NCBI GenBank assembly: GCA_016458225.1
Contig: JAEMGR010000003.1
Location: 961,809-1,025,808 of the forward strand
Direction of reading: 5' to 3'
DNA: 64,000 nt
Source: Myxococcaceae bacterium JPH2
Lineage (GTDB): Bacteria; Myxococcota; Myxococcia; Myxococcales; Myxococcaceae
Below the pieces are notes generated by a model. It worked only from the letters and a program-made list of their open reading frames with translations, was not told the DNA's origin and ran no database searches. The number at the start of each line of letters is the position of its first letter. The first letter of the stretch is position 1. This document shows positions 1-7,937 of the stretch, in pieces. Both the position numbers and the translations under genes were made by a program.

Positions 1-612
1 GATGTTCATCGCGAGCTGCGGGTCGCTCCAGTCCACGCCGATGGTGACGGTGCCCGTGCCACCCTCGGCCATGACGGTGAGGCCCTGCTCGAGCTGCGCG
101 ATGAGCGCGTCCTGCTCGTCCTCCGGCGCGAGCACCGGCGGCTTCTTCTTCAGCAGCTTCTCCTTCAGGTGGCTGATGGGCGAGCGCATCAGCTCGCGGT
201 ACTCCACCAGCTTGGCCTGCTGGATGATGGCCTTGAGGTTGTCGCGGCTGAGCACCATCTCCCACGCGGCGCGGGTGGGTTGATCCGCCTCCACGGGGAT
301 GGAGCGGCCCGGGTTCACCAGCGCCGCGATGATGAGGTTGCGGTAGGTGAGCAGCCGCGTCTCCACGTGGTACTTGCGCGGCATCAGCTTGCCCGCGACA
401 GAGCCCAGTCCGCCCATCGCCACGATGATGACGAGCCCGAGGAACCAGTGCCGCAGCACCGCGTTCTTCACGAACCCCACCGAGTCCAGGAGGAAGCCCC
501 AGTCGATGAGGTCCGCGGGCGCGTTCGTCTCCTCGCGCTCCGGCATGTACGGAGGCGGGGGGGCGCGCCGGGGTGGCGGGGGCGGCCGAGGCTCGGCCGC
601 GGGTGACGTCAT
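1..612 (-). CDS. epsV: Wzc/Wzz-type polysaccharide co-polymerase EpsV, N-terminal part (runs off the window)
   Basis: Only the first 204 residues are present; the gene continues beyond position 1. Residues 1-30 are a proline-rich cytoplasmic tail, followed by a membrane segment at about 52-75 and the beginning of a periplasmic Wzz domain (PRKYHVETRLLTYRN and onwards). Wzz/Wzc proteins set chain length and couple the inner-membrane polymerase to the outer-membrane export channel. The ATG at 612 overlaps the stop of the receiver gene before it (ATGA), so the two are probably translationally coupled. Position after epsZ-wzx-epsY-epsX-epsW matches M. xanthus epsV. Whether a C-terminal tyrosine-kinase domain follows cannot be seen. 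Confidence 0.85.
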   Translation of the reverse strand, partial: MTSPAAEPRPPPPPRRAPPPPYMPEREETNAPADLIDWGFLLDSVGFVKNAVLRHWFLGLVIIVAMGGLGSVAGKLMPRKYHVETRLLTYRNLIIAALVNPGRSIPVEADQPTRAAWEMVLSRDNLKAIIQQAKLVEYRELMRSPISHLKEKLLKKKPPVLAPEDEQDALIAQLEQGLTVMAEGGTGTVTIGVDWSDPQLAMNI

Positions 613-1016
613 GGATTCCTCCGGCGCGCCGGGGCCTTGAGCGCCTGCTGCACGCGCTTGGCGAACTCCTCCGTGGTGAAGGGCTTGCCCAGGTAGCCGG
701 TGGCGCCGGCCTCCTCGGCGTGCGCCTTGTCCTCGGGGAGGTTGCGCGCGCTGACCATCAGCACCGGCACGTCCGCCACCGCGGGCGAGCGGCGGATGTG
801 CTCACACACGTCATAGCCGGACACGTCCGGCAGCGTGAGGTCCAGGCACACGAGGTCCGGCCGCGCGCTGCTCTGCAGGTGCTTGATGGCGGCCTGGCCG
901 CTCGACACCTCCACCACCTCCGCGACGCCAAGGTGGTCGCGCAAGAGGTCGGCCAGCATCTTCCGGAACATCGGGGAGTCCTCCACCAGGAGGACGGTGC
1001 GCAGTTGGGGCTCCAT
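609..1016 (-). CDS. epsW: stand-alone response-regulator receiver domain, EpsW
   Basis: A 135-residue single-domain receiver. The acidic pair E12/D13, the phospho-acceptor D59 (motif CLDLTLPDVSG), S89 and K111 (GKPF) are all in place, so it should be phosphorylatable. There is no output domain, only a short basic tail. It lies inside the exopolysaccharide operon and its stop overlaps the start of the Wzc-type gene, as for epsW of M. xanthus. A single receiver in this position may act by protein contact on the export machinery or serve as a phosphate sink. That role is inferred; the domain assignment is secure. Confidence 0.85.
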   Translation of the reverse strand: MEPQLRTVLLVEDSPMFRKMLADLLRDHLGVAEVVEVSSGQAAIKHLQSSARPDLVCLDLTLPDVSGYDVCEHIRRSPAVADVPVLMVSARNLPEDKAHAEEAGATGYLGKPFTTEEFAKRVQQALKAPARRRNP

Positions 1017-1042
1017 CCGTGGAAACGCCTTTCCCTTCTTTT

Positions 1043-1219
1043 TCAGCCGAACCCGAACCGAGGCACGAGCACGAGGACGCCATACGCATAGGCCGCGTTG
1101 AAGAGAGCGACCCAGAGGATGGCCTTCTTCAATCCGCGCATCGGGTTGGGGTCTCTCGCGGCCGTGCCCGGCAACGCAATGGTGAAGATGAGGACGGACA
1201 GGAGGATGAGCTTCGCCAT
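1043..1219 (-). CDS. 58-residue membrane peptide in the eps operon
   Basis: Small protein starting MAKLILLSVLIF, with one hydrophobic segment at residues 3-18 and a second at about 33-53, joined by a short polar stretch. The first segment could be a signal peptide or a membrane anchor. The ATG at 1219 lies ten bases after epsX ends, and an AAGGG stretch precedes it. It sits in the gap between the barrel gene and the receiver gene on the same strand, so it is very likely co-transcribed. I recognise no family. The compact placement and coding-like composition argue that it is real, but the function is unknown. Confidence 0.6.
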   Translation of the reverse strand: MAKLILLSVLIFTIALPGTAARDPNPMRGLKKAILWVALFNAAYAYGVLVLVPRFGFG

Positions 1220-1229
1220 GTGCGGGCCC

Positions 1230-2426
1230 TTAGAGGATACCAGCTTGACGCACTGCCAGCCCCAGTGAAGCGGACCATTGGAAGCGGGCTGTTTCCACCC
1301 CAGGCGACCGGCTCCACGCGGTCCGCGCCTCGGACTCCACCGAGACCCAACGGGTGAAGGCATAGCTCGCTCCCAGCCCTCCCAGTATCAGCCGGTCCGC
1401 CGTGGCCCCTCCTACCGCGAAGGCCGTTCCTCCGGTGGCGGACACTCGGGCGCGGGGCCCCAACATCCAGGTGCCAGACGCCGTCACATCCGCCCGGGGG
1501 TACACCTGTCCCGTCAACCGGTCGACGAAGGGCGTGACGTGCGCGGAGAGCCGACCCGTGAAGTCGTACTCGCGCGAGGGGATCCGGTAACCCATCGCGA
1601 CGGTGAGGTCGGGCAGCACGTCCGTGCGCTCCAGGCCCTCCGCGGACAGCGACTGCGCGACGCCCACGCCCATCCCCGCCTCCAGCGACGTGCGCCGGTC
1701 CATGCGCCAGTTCCAGCCCTCGGTGAGCGTGAGGACGGTGGCGTGCGCGCCGGTGGAGAAGCGCGTGTCGGTGGCGCCCACGGAAGTCGACAGCACCTGA
1801 CGCTGCGCCAGCGCCCAGCCGAGCGCCGCCTGCGCGCGCGGGCCGTACTGCAGTGGCACCGCCTCGCGCGCGCCGCCGTTGAGGCCGCCGCTGACCGCGA
1901 AGGCCGCCGAGGCGGACAGGCCCAGCCCGCGCCCCAGCCACGTGGTGGTGGTGCCCAGCGTGGTGAGCGAGGAGAGGAAGTAGACGCTGCCGCCCTGGGG
2001 CAGCGGCTGGAGCGGGCCATCTCCGACGGGCCGCGAGGGCGAGTCCGCCACGGGCACGGTGCTCAAGAGGTCCACCCGACCCAGCACGAACTCCTGGCTG
2101 CCGTGGAGCGTGAGGCCCCGGTCCGCGCGCCAGTCACCGACGAGGCGCCCCACGTGCTGCACCTCGGTGCGCGCGCTCTGGGTGACTTCCCGCAAACTGA
2201 GGCGCGGGGCGTACTCCGCCTGGAGCTGCGTGCCGCCGTCGCGGAACAAGAGGGACAGCGAGGGCGTCAGCTCCGCGTCGCCCGTGATGGAGGGCGTGGT
2301 CGTCGTCGTCTGCGTGGTGCTGGCGTCGAGCGAGCGCACGCGCGAGTCCGCGCGCACGGCGACGCCATAGCTCACCGAGGCCGAGGCCACCTCCAGCCAT
2401 GCACTGGTGAGCGCCGCCCCGAGCAC
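1230..2426 (-). CDS. epsX: outer-membrane beta-barrel protein of the eps locus, EpsX
   Basis: A 398-residue protein starting at a GTG three bases after the stop of epsY. Residues 1-17 resemble a signal peptide ending ASA. The remainder has the alternating polar/hydrophobic strands and aromatic girdles of a beta-barrel (for example SLLFRDGGTQLQAEYAPRLS, and LSLREV turns) and lacks other recognisable domains. In M. xanthus the protein at this position is an outer-membrane barrel proposed to work with the short Wza-type protein EpsY, which has no C-terminal helix to cross the outer membrane. The role as export channel partner is inferred from that position. Alternative starts nearby cannot be excluded. 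Confidence 0.75.
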   Translation of the reverse strand: MLGAALTSAWLEVASASVSYGVAVRADSRVRSLDASTTQTTTTTPSITGDAELTPSLSLLFRDGGTQLQAEYAPRLSLREVTQSARTEVQHVGRLVGDWRADRGLTLHGSQEFVLGRVDLLSTVPVADSPSRPVGDGPLQPLPQGGSVYFLSSLTTLGTTTTWLGRGLGLSASAAFAVSGGLNGGAREAVPLQYGPRAQAALGWALAQRQVLSTSVGATDTRFSTGAHATVLTLTEGWNWRMDRRTSLEAGMGVGVAQSLSAEGLERTDVLPDLTVAMGYRIPSREYDFTGRLSAHVTPFVDRLTGQVYPRADVTASGTWMLGPRARVSATGGTAFAVGGATADRLILGGLGASYAFTRWVSVESEARTAWSRSPGVETARFQWSASLGLAVRQAGIL

Positions 2427-2429
2427 GGA

Positions 2430-3062
2430 CTACTCCACCACGACCACGTCGCCAGGGCGCAGGCGGAAGCCCACGGCGCGGCCCTCCGCGCGGATGAGGT
2501 CGCGGTAGCGCACGCGGATGCGGGTGGGGGCGGGCAGCTCGGACTCGTCGCGCCGCAGGACGAAGATGCGGTCCGGGTGGGCGTAGTCGGTGAAGCCTCC
2601 CGCGCCGGCCAGGGCCTGGAGCAGCGTGGCGGTGGGCTCCAGCACCAGCGGCCCAATGCGTGACACCTCGCCCATCATCGTCACCGTCATGGGCTTGGCC
2701 TCCTCCAGGGAGACCGTGACGACGGGGTGGTTGATGAAGTCCTTGAGGCGCGTCTGGATCTGCTGCGACAGCAGGGCCGGCGTCTGGCCCGCGGCCTCCA
2801 CGTCATCCAGGAAGAGCAGGCTGATCCGCCCGTCCTCGCGCACCTTGGCGCGCGTGGTGAGCGACTCCTGGTTCCACACGCGGATGCTGAGCACGTCCCC
2901 CGGGACGATGCGGTAGGCCGCGTCCACGGCGGGGGGCTTCTCCTGGTACTCGTCCACCCAGACGTACTTGCCCAGGCCGCCGCACGCGGGCGCAAGCCCG
3001 AGCAGCGCGACGCAGGCGAGCGCGCGGGAGAGGACGGCGGGGCGGGGGCGCGTGGGGGACAT
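2430..3062 (-). CDS. epsY: Wza-type polysaccharide export lipoprotein EpsY
   Basis: A 210-residue polysaccharide biosynthesis/export protein. The N-terminus is a signal peptide leading to Cys27 in LAPACGG, a plausible lipoprotein site although not a perfect lipobox. The PES domain follows (AAYRIVPGDVLSIRVWNQ, EDGRISLLFLDDV, GQTPALLSQQI) and then one SLBB-like repeat (VTVTMMGEVSRIGP, TLLQALAGAGGFTDYA). It is much shorter than E. coli Wza and lacks the C-terminal amphipathic helix, so it would need a separate barrel to cross the outer membrane, which fits EpsX encoded immediately downstream. The gap from wzx is 14 bases, consistent with one operon. Confidence 0.87.
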   Translation of the reverse strand: MSPTRPRPAVLSRALACVALLGLAPACGGLGKYVWVDEYQEKPPAVDAAYRIVPGDVLSIRVWNQESLTTRAKVREDGRISLLFLDDVEAAGQTPALLSQQIQTRLKDFINHPVVTVSLEEAKPMTVTMMGEVSRIGPLVLEPTATLLQALAGAGGFTDYAHPDRIFVLRRDESELPAPTRIRVRYRDLIRAEGRAVGFRLRPGDVVVVE

Positions 3063-3076
3063 GGGCGGGGAGACTC

Positions 3077-4621
3077 TCACGCGAGAGGAGGGACCGCGAC
3101 AGGGGCGGGGGCAGGGGCGCCTCGGTTGCGCGCCAGCTTGAGCACCAGGGCCAGCTCCGCCGGGCGCACCGCGCCGGTGACGAGGATGAGCGCGACGTAG
3201 AGGACCGCCTCCAGACCCAGGCGGACCCACGGCTGGATGAAGGACAGCAGCGGATCCACCGCGAAGCACGTGAGGCACACGGCCGTCGTCTTGGCCAGCA
3301 TGACGAGCGAGCGCCGGTCGAACGACGCGCGGCCCATGCGCCACAGGAACAGCGCCGTCACGAGCAGCTCGGTGATGAGCATGCACAGCGCGGTGGCGGT
3401 GGCGCCGCCGCCGTCACCCAGGCGCTCATGGAGCACGGGCACCAGCACCAGGTTGAGCAGCGGATCCAACACCGCGCCCATCACCGCCGCGGCCGTCACC
3501 CACCAGGGCTTGTTCATCATGGTGAGCCACACGCTGCTGACCATGGTGACGTAGACGAGCACGAACAGCGGGGACAGCACGCGCAGCGGCATGGTGGACT
3601 CGTCGAAGCCCGGCCCGTTCATCAGCCGCACCCACGAGTGGGCGCCCAGCACCATGGCCATCATCATGGGGACGGTGACGGAGAGCGTGCCCTCCAGCGA
3701 GCGGCGGGTGAGCTGCGTCAGCTCCGCCTCCGAGCGGGACGCGGCGCGCGACATGAGCGGCATCAGCACCCAGCCGAAGATGGGGTTGATGAGGAAGGTG
3801 AGGCTGGCGATGTTCCACGCGCCCCAGTACCAGCCCACTTCCTTCATGGAGCCCAGCGTGCCCAAAAGGGACATGTCCACGCGGCCGTTGCACGCGAGCG
3901 CGGCGGCGGTGAGGAAGTAGGGCAGGCAGTCCTTCATCACGCGCCGGGTGGCGACCCAGTCCACGCGGAAGCGCAGGCCCAGGTGCGTCTGCGCCAGACG
4001 CCAGCCGATGCCCAGCTTCACGGACTCGGCCGCGACGATGGGGATGGCCAACCACTGGAGCCCCACGCCGCCCGCCGCCGCGAGCGCGAGCCCGCCGCCC
4101 CAGATGAGCTTGGTGACGATGTTGGAGACGGAGAGCCCCGCCACCTTGCCCTTGGCGTGCAGCAGCGCCGCCATGCACGCGTTGATGATGATGAGCGCCT
4201 GCGCCAGCGCGAACCACTGCACCAGGTGGCGCACCTCGGGGGGCTCGTTGCGGAAGTGGAGCACCACCGCGAGCGCGCCCATCAGCAGCACCGTCATGCC
4301 CAGCCGCACGAGCATGGTGGTGCCGAAGAAGTCGCTGGCGTGCTCGGGCCGGACCGCGACTTCCTTGCGGATGTACGTCTCCAGGCCCAGGTTGGTGACG
4401 ATGAAGAAGGTGGCGGAGAAGCTGTCCGCCCAGCTGAAGTAGCCGAGCGCCTCGGGGCCGAGGTAGCGCGCCATCAGCGGCCGGATGGCCAACGCGATGG
4501 CGAACGTCACGAGCAGCGAACCGCCGAGCTGCAAGGTGTTGCGCACCGCGCCTCGGACTTCGTTCGTGCTGTCGCCCTGGCCGCTGTCCTGCGGAGTGGA
4601 GTTCTGGGTGTTCACGGTCAT
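3077..4621 (-). CDS. Wzx-type lipid-linked oligosaccharide flippase
   Basis: A 514-residue integral membrane protein with about 12-14 hydrophobic segments, of the MOP/polysaccharide biosynthesis superfamily (early motif RPLMARYLGPEALGYFSWAD, typical of Wzx/RfbX). It would move the undecaprenyl-PP-linked repeat unit to the periplasmic face for Wzy polymerisation. The start MTVNTQNS at 4621 is chosen because the preceding residues are low-complexity Pro/Gly. There is no clear Shine-Dalgarno sequence, and the upstream 60 bases are very GC-rich and can form hairpins. It lies between epsZ and epsY as in the M. xanthus eps locus. Confidence 0.85.
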   Translation of the reverse strand: MTVNTQNSTPQDSGQGDSTNEVRGAVRNTLQLGGSLLVTFAIALAIRPLMARYLGPEALGYFSWADSFSATFFIVTNLGLETYIRKEVAVRPEHASDFFGTTMLVRLGMTVLLMGALAVVLHFRNEPPEVRHLVQWFALAQALIIINACMAALLHAKGKVAGLSVSNIVTKLIWGGGLALAAAGGVGLQWLAIPIVAAESVKLGIGWRLAQTHLGLRFRVDWVATRRVMKDCLPYFLTAAALACNGRVDMSLLGTLGSMKEVGWYWGAWNIASLTFLINPIFGWVLMPLMSRAASRSEAELTQLTRRSLEGTLSVTVPMMMAMVLGAHSWVRLMNGPGFDESTMPLRVLSPLFVLVYVTMVSSVWLTMMNKPWWVTAAAVMGAVLDPLLNLVLVPVLHERLGDGGGATATALCMLITELLVTALFLWRMGRASFDRRSLVMLAKTTAVCLTCFAVDPLLSFIQPWVRLGLEAVLYVALILVTGAVRPAELALVLKLARNRGAPAPAPVAVPPLA

Positions 4622-4633
4622 GACGGCGCTGGG

Positions 4634-4698
4634 ACCCCCGGGCCCCGGGGGGGCGCGCACATAGAAGACGAGCGGCCGCGGCACGTCAACGCCGCTCG
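4634..4698 (-). promoter_or_regulatory. GC-rich hairpins between epsZ and wzx
   Basis: In the 94-base gap between epsZ and wzx, an inverted repeat pairs CGAGCGGC (4669-4676) with GCCGCTCG (4691-4698) around a 14-base loop. Closer to the wzx start is a self-complementary C/G run (about 4634-4653). On the transcript these would fold just 5' of the wzx start codon, in place of a recognisable ribosome-binding site. They could stabilise RNA ends or limit wzx translation. There is no U-tract, so an intrinsic terminator is unlikely. Confidence 0.35.
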
Positions 4699-4715
4699 CC
4701 CGACAGCCCGAGGAC

Positions 4716-6212
4716 CTAGCTGGCCCCGCGTCCGGTGATGACCACCGGCACGGTCTGCAAGAGGAGCCTCAGGTCACTGGTGAGGCTCCAGTGGTCGATG
4801 TACTGCATGTCCAGATACATCCACTCCTCGAAGGAGATCTGGTTCCGTCCGGACACCTGCCAGATGCAGGTCAGACCCGGGCGCACGGACAGGCGGCGGC
4901 GCTGCCAGGTCTCGTACTTGGCGACCTCGGAGGGCACGGGCGGGCGCGGCCCGACGATGCTCATCTCGCCGCGCAGCACGTTGATGAACTGGGGCAGCTC
5001 GTCGATGGAGAACTTGCGGATGAAGCGGCCGATGCCGGTGATGCGCGGGTCGTTCTTCATCTTGAAGACGGGGCCCGACTGCTCGTTCATCGCCGCCAGC
5101 TTCTCCTTCAGCTCCTCGGCGTTGACCACCATGGAGCGGAACTTGAGCATGTAGAACGGCTTGCCGTGCTGTCCGGTGCGCAGCTGCTTGAAGAAGATGG
5201 GGCCGCGCGAGGTGAGCTTGATGCCGGCGGCCACCACCGCGAAGACGGGCAGCAGCATCCAGATGGCCACCGCGGACACCGCGATGTCGAACAGGCGCTT
5301 CATCGCCATCTGGTGCGGCTTGGGCGCCACCGCGGCGAAGTGGAGGTAGCCATCCGCCACCGCGGCGGAGTCCACCGGGCGCGCGCGGTCCAGGCGGAAG
5401 CTGTGCGCCGGCAGCGCGAACGGCACGCCGAAGCGCTCGGCCAGCTTGATGGCGGCCTGCATGGCCTCGCCCTGGCGCAGCGTCTGGCCGGCGATGAAGA
5501 CCTCGCTCACCGGCATGGTGCGCAGGATGCGCTCCAGATCATCCACGGTGCCGAGCACGGTCGCGGGCAGCCCGTCTCCGGAGTGGTCGTCGTGGTAGCG
5601 CACGTAGCCCAAGAGCGTGCTGCGGCCGCGCTTGAGCAGGTCCTCGCCCGTGTAGCGGCCCATGGCCCCGGTGCCCACGATGAGCACCTCGTCCATGGGC
5701 GCCTCCTGAGAGGCCATGTGGCGGAAGACGAACAGGCGCAGCATCAGCGCCACCGGCCAGAAGATGACGAGCAGGGGTGCCACGCCGGGCACGCGCGCCG
5801 CGTCCGGCAAGCCCAGCTGCACCACGGCGAGCACCGTCACCACCGCGAGCGTCGTCACCGAGACGAGCGCCACGTGGTCCAGGCGGCTGCGCTCCGCGAA
5901 GCGCGAGTCGTACAGACACAGCGCCGTGCCGGTGATGAGCCACACCAGGACGGCGATCACAATGAGCCCCGGCAGCGCCCAGCCCGGGTTGCCCGGGAGC
6001 TGCCCGCCCAACCACGCGGAGCCCGTCAGCACGCCCGCGAGCAGGACCAGGTCCACGGTCAGGTTCATCTTGGCCGCGATGCCCGGCGCCAGCTTCGGCG
6101 TGTCGGTGGTGGTTTCCTCGACCTTGACCAGCAGCGGATTCCCGGATGGGAGCGCCGACGACGTCGGCGACTTGGGACTCTCGACCGCGGCGCTAGAGCT
6201 TGCACTGCTCAT
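4716..6212 (-). CDS. epsZ: polyprenyl-phosphate hexose-1-phosphate transferase EpsZ (initiating enzyme)
   Basis: A 498-residue polyisoprenyl-phosphate glycosylphosphotransferase that starts EPS repeat units by loading a sugar-1-P onto undecaprenyl phosphate. The N-terminal 45 residues are polar and are followed by four membrane segments (about 49-165). A Rossmann-like domain begins at VLIVGTGAMG, and the C-terminal third is the bacterial sugar transferase domain, with a fifth membrane segment (LFDIAVSAVAIWMLLPVF), KFRSM, DELPQFINVLRG and SIVGPRP. ATG 6212 is preferred because GGAGG lies about 11 bases upstream; a GTG at 6221 is too close to it. It is the first gene of the operon. Confidence 0.88.
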   Translation of the reverse strand: MSSASSSAAVESPKSPTSSALPSGNPLLVKVEETTTDTPKLAPGIAAKMNLTVDLVLLAGVLTGSAWLGGQLPGNPGWALPGLIVIAVLVWLITGTALCLYDSRFAERSRLDHVALVSVTTLAVVTVLAVVQLGLPDAARVPGVAPLLVIFWPVALMLRLFVFRHMASQEAPMDEVLIVGTGAMGRYTGEDLLKRGRSTLLGYVRYHDDHSGDGLPATVLGTVDDLERILRTMPVSEVFIAGQTLRQGEAMQAAIKLAERFGVPFALPAHSFRLDRARPVDSAAVADGYLHFAAVAPKPHQMAMKRLFDIAVSAVAIWMLLPVFAVVAAGIKLTSRGPIFFKQLRTGQHGKPFYMLKFRSMVVNAEELKEKLAAMNEQSGPVFKMKNDPRITGIGRFIRKFSIDELPQFINVLRGEMSIVGPRPPVPSEVAKYETWQRRRLSVRPGLTCIWQVSGRNQISFEEWMYLDMQYIDHWSLTSDLRLLLQTVPVVITGRGAS

Positions 6213-6535
6213 CGTGTCCACCCCCCTCCGCCAACCATCTGGACGCTGGCAGAGGATGCCGTTGTGCCTTCAAAAGTACAAGAAGAGGGAAAAACCTGTT
6301 TGCCCGATAGGGCGGCGCGTTGCAACCTCTGCACGGTAAGTAAGACGTGACAAGAGGTGAATTCTTGGCGGCGACCGCCCCCGGTCGCAGACGGCGTGTT
6401 GCGCGGAACACCTTGCCTGGGACCCCTGTCACGCGCCGCCGGCTGCTCGGGGACACAGTGCAGGTCCGGTGCCGTCCCCTTGCTGTCTTTATGAGAGATT
6501 GGGGAACCCGCTGAGTGCGAAATCCCCGTGAAACT
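6213..6535. other. 323-base gap upstream of epsZ; probable eps promoter region
   Basis: No credible gene. The gap separates the convergently oriented end of fdhD from the epsZ start, so the eps promoter should lie here. Parts at 6265-6300 and 6340-6365 are less GC-rich than the surroundings. I could not pick out a convincing -35/-10 pair; a weak sigma-54-like match is described among the rejected items. On minus, nothing resembling a strong terminator follows fdhD. Confidence 0.5.
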
Positions 6536-7423
6536 TCAAGGTGTTGCATGGCGCGGGGGAAGGGCGAGGCGGGAGGCGCCCGCGTAGACGTTGCAGCGGC
6601 CGTTCCGCGCGAACGCAGCCAGCGTCACGCCAGAACGCAGCGCCAGGTCGATGGCCAGGGAGCTAGCGGCTGAAAAGCTGACTATCATGCTTAATCCGGA
6701 AGCTATCGCCTTCTGGACAATCTCGAAACTGGCGCGACTGCTGACCACCAAAGCGACGGGTGGGTTTGAAACGACCTGGGCGCGCGCCAGGGACGGGGCG
6801 CGGACCTTCCCGGCGAGCACGAGGGCGCCCACGACCTTGTCCACGGCGTTGTGGCGGCCCACGTCCTCGTAGGCGGCGAGCACCTGTCCGGAGGCGTCCA
6901 GGGCGGCGGCGGCGTGGACGCCTCCGGTGCGCTCGAAGTTGCGCTGGGCCTCCTGCAGCCGCTGGGCGGCGAGGGCCATCAGCTCCGGGGACAGCGGGGG
7001 CCCAGGCGGGGGTGGGGCGCAACGCTCGAGCAGGTCGCTGACGGAGCGACGTCCGCACACGCCGCAGGCGGAGGTGGTGAGGGTGCCCCGTCGGGTGGTG
7101 GCCAGTCGCTCGACATCGAACACGACGCCCGGCGCGGGAGTGACCTCCAGGACATTGCCCCAGCCCTCCTCCCCCGGACGACCGCAGTGGGCCAGCCCGC
7201 CCAGGTCGTCCACGCTGCGCAGCAGGCCCTCCGCGAAGAGGAAGCCCACGGCGAGTTCGCGATCATTCCCCGGGGTCCGCATGGTGGTGGCCACGGGGTC
7301 TCCGCTCACGCGGATCTCCAGCGGCTCCTCCACGGCGACGCGGTCCTCCTCGGTGGGGTTCAGCGTGGTGCCGTCCCAGCGCTGGACCTCGCGCGTGGCG
7401 ACGCCTCGGGGCTCACCGGCCAT
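6536..7423 (-). CDS. fdhD: FdhD, formate dehydrogenase sulfur-carrier protein
   Basis: A 295-residue FdhD-family protein, which passes sulfur from a cysteine desulfurase to the molybdenum cofactor of formate dehydrogenase. The catalytic loop C120-G-V-C123 (SACGVCG) is intact. Other family motifs are readable: VEEPLEIRVSG near the start, DRELAVGFLFAEGLL, GGVHAAAALD, EDVGRHNAVDKVVG and SRASFEIVQKA. It overlaps mobB by 11 bases and is the last gene of the moeA-mobB-fdhD unit. No formate dehydrogenase is encoded in the window, so its client lies elsewhere. Confidence 0.95.
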   Translation of the reverse strand: MAGEPRGVATREVQRWDGTTLNPTEEDRVAVEEPLEIRVSGDPVATTMRTPGNDRELAVGFLFAEGLLRSVDDLGGLAHCGRPGEEGWGNVLEVTPAPGVVFDVERLATTRRGTLTTSACGVCGRRSVSDLLERCAPPPPGPPLSPELMALAAQRLQEAQRNFERTGGVHAAAALDASGQVLAAYEDVGRHNAVDKVVGALVLAGKVRAPSLARAQVVSNPPVALVVSSRASFEIVQKAIASGLSMIVSFSAASSLAIDLALRSGVTLAAFARNGRCNVYAGASRLALPPRHATP

Positions 7424-7937
7424 GGGCGCTCCCCAGCTTCAGCGTGGCGAGGACGAGGTCCGCCACCGCGCGCGCATCCGACGCGGCCACCCTGCGCGCG
7501 GCGAGCGAGCCCAGGGCGTGCGCGGGCGCGTCCGTGAGGACGGCGAGCACCTCCGGACGCGTGGTGGCGAGCGGGGGCTGGAGACCCTCTCGCCAGACCT
7601 CCAGCTTGGGCAACGGGCCGTCCTTCCATCCCTCCACGAGCACCAGGTCCACGGTGTCCGCGAGCCCTGCGAGGAGCGGCCCCAGCGCATCGTCGAGCGG
7701 CTCCGCGCGGGTGAGCTGCACCCCCTCGGGCGTGGCGAAGCCCACGAGCGCCGCGCCCGCCGTCTGGAAGCGCGCCGTGTCGCTCCCAGGGCGGTGCAGC
7801 GGATGCGTGTCGGACGAGTGCTTCACCACGGCGACGCGCAAGCTCCGCGCGGACAGCTCCGTGACGAGGCGCTCCAGGAGCGTCGTCTTGCCGGCGCCGG
7901 ACCAGCCGACGACGGCGAGGGCGGGAGGCACGCTCAT
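7413..7937 (-). CDS. mobB: MobB, molybdopterin-guanine dinucleotide biosynthesis GTPase
   Basis: A 174-residue P-loop protein with GWSGAGKTT at residues 11-19, VVKHSSDTHPLHRPGSDT (family motif around the conserved His) and VDLVLVEGWK as the Walker-B region. MobB helps MobA attach GMP to molybdopterin. The ATG at 7937 overlaps the moeA stop (ATGA) and the 3' end overlaps fdhD by 11 bases, so the three genes are tightly coupled. The length is normal for the family. Confidence 0.93.
   Translation of the reverse strand: MSVPPALAVVGWSGAGKTTLLERLVTELSARSLRVAVVKHSSDTHPLHRPGSDTARFQTAGAALVGFATPEGVQLTRAEPLDDALGPLLAGLADTVDLVLVEGWKDGPLPKLEVWREGLQPPLATTRPEVLAVLTDAPAHALGSLAARRVAASDARAVADLVLATLKLGSAHGR

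Noticed and set aside
6321..6336. Sigma-54-like promoter on minus upstream of epsZ (TTGC at the -12 side, CCGTGC at the -24 side)
   Set aside because: The -24 element lacks the GG that is nearly invariant in sigma-54 sites (it reads CG), so the match is too weak to report.
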